From Typhlomys cinereus (Eukaryota; Chordata; Mammalia; Rodentia; Platacanthomyidae): a stretch of DNA of 64,000 nucleotides. The DNA lies in assembly GCA_023101885.1 (NCBI GenBank), contig JALPQD010000125.1, forward strand, positions 2,442,973 to 2,506,972. Reading direction: 5' to 3'. The notes beneath the pieces are model-generated. The model made no database searches and was not told the DNA's origin. It saw only the letters and a list, made by a program, of their open reading frames with translations. This document shows positions 63,381 through 64,000 of the stretch, in pieces (position 1 is the first letter of the stretch; each line of letters opens with the position of its first letter). The translations under genes and the position numbers were made by a program.

Positions 63381-64000
63381 ATAGGGGTGCATTTCTCTCA
63401 AGTTCAGCACCCACCCCACACTCATGGCAGACTTAGGACACAGGCTGGGAGGAATATGACCGACCCAAGACAGACTTTATGTCCCTTTGCTTGAGAGGGG
63501 AGCATAAGGCACATGATGGATGCAGCCTAGCGACCCAGTGATGCAAAACGGGGTGCCACATAAACAGTCCTCCCTATAGTTCTCACACCTGAGAGTCATG
63601 GGGTGACAGCTAGGACCCAATCTCTAAAGTATTCTCATAAGTGTCAATCCTGGGAGATCTTTCCCACAGTGGCACGTTCACAAAAGATTCCTTAGAAACT
63701 GTCTGTGTGCCTCAGTGTATATTCATCACCCTGTGTCTTCCATTGCCAGGGCTTCAAGTTCTCACATTAAGACCTTGGGATCTGATGAAACTATGAGCTT
63801 CTCTCCAGCAAGGAACCTGTCAGACAGTGAAGAGACAATAGCGACAGACAGAAAATCTAAGCATCATCACACAGAACAATAATGTCTAGCATACACAAAG
63901 GGCAGAGTAACCTAGATAAAGGGTTGTGTGAGGCATCTCCCCAGGAAAAGTATTCATACAACTGCCTGTTAATTTTCTACATTAGAGGGGAAATGAGGGA
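63381..64000. other. Unassigned sequence
   Basis: Outside the inverted duplication. No open frame with a known domain and no clear repeat. Confidence 0.3.

Overview
The window reads as mammalian, almost certainly rodent, genomic DNA. Several structurally intact LINE-1 copies with ORF1 and ORF2 are present. So are 7SL-derived B1-like SINEs, a tRNA-derived SINE family, ERV-L LTRs and internal sequence, an IAP-like (ERVK) solo LTR, and exons of KRAB C2H2 zinc-finger genes. The species cannot be fixed by eye. The young SINE is not a standard mouse or rat B1, B2 or ID consensus, so a non-murid rodent (a jerboa-like lineage is one possibility) is an inference only. No intact, complete cellular protein gene is visible. 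Transposons make up most of the 64 kb.

Layout. 1-5057 is a minus-strand ERV-L-like remnant (dUTPase, integrase, RNase H, RT, protease, gag, reading from low to high coordinate). 5058-8768 is a nest: an L1 split by a second L1 and by a solo LTR. 9760-16555 is a long L1 split by a SINE. 16725-18240 is the left arm of a 1.5 kb inverted duplication whose right arm is 61770-63380. 21995-29268 and 42775-50175 are direct copies of one segment carrying the 3' part of a KRAB zinc-finger gene on the minus strand (KRAB-B exon plus finger exon). Between these copies lie a near full-length L1 (29270-35229) split by an IAP-like solo LTR, the 3' end of a second ERV-L with its LTR (35230-37096), and older repeats. 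50843-59960 holds another LTR and two damaged L1s. A canonical 127-bp KRAB-A exon sits alone on the minus strand at 60679-60805.

Gene content. All KRAB-ZNF pieces share one orientation. Copy 2 has the better finger array (nine C2H2 fingers in one open frame, 46310-47096) and a KRAB-B exon with usable splice sites. A deletion, however, has fused its array directly to intron sequence behind an in-frame stop. Copy 1 has a frameshifted finger remnant and a KRAB-B exon whose 5' splice site is lost. The lone KRAB-A exon is phase-compatible with the KRAB-B exon of copy 2, 13 kb downstream, so a decayed or chimeric KRAB-ZNF transcript is possible but unproven.

I found no novel molecular system. The value of the window lies in the duplication history of a KRAB-ZNF cluster and in several well-dated nested insertions with readable target-site duplications. 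Repeat boundaries without a target-site duplication are approximate.
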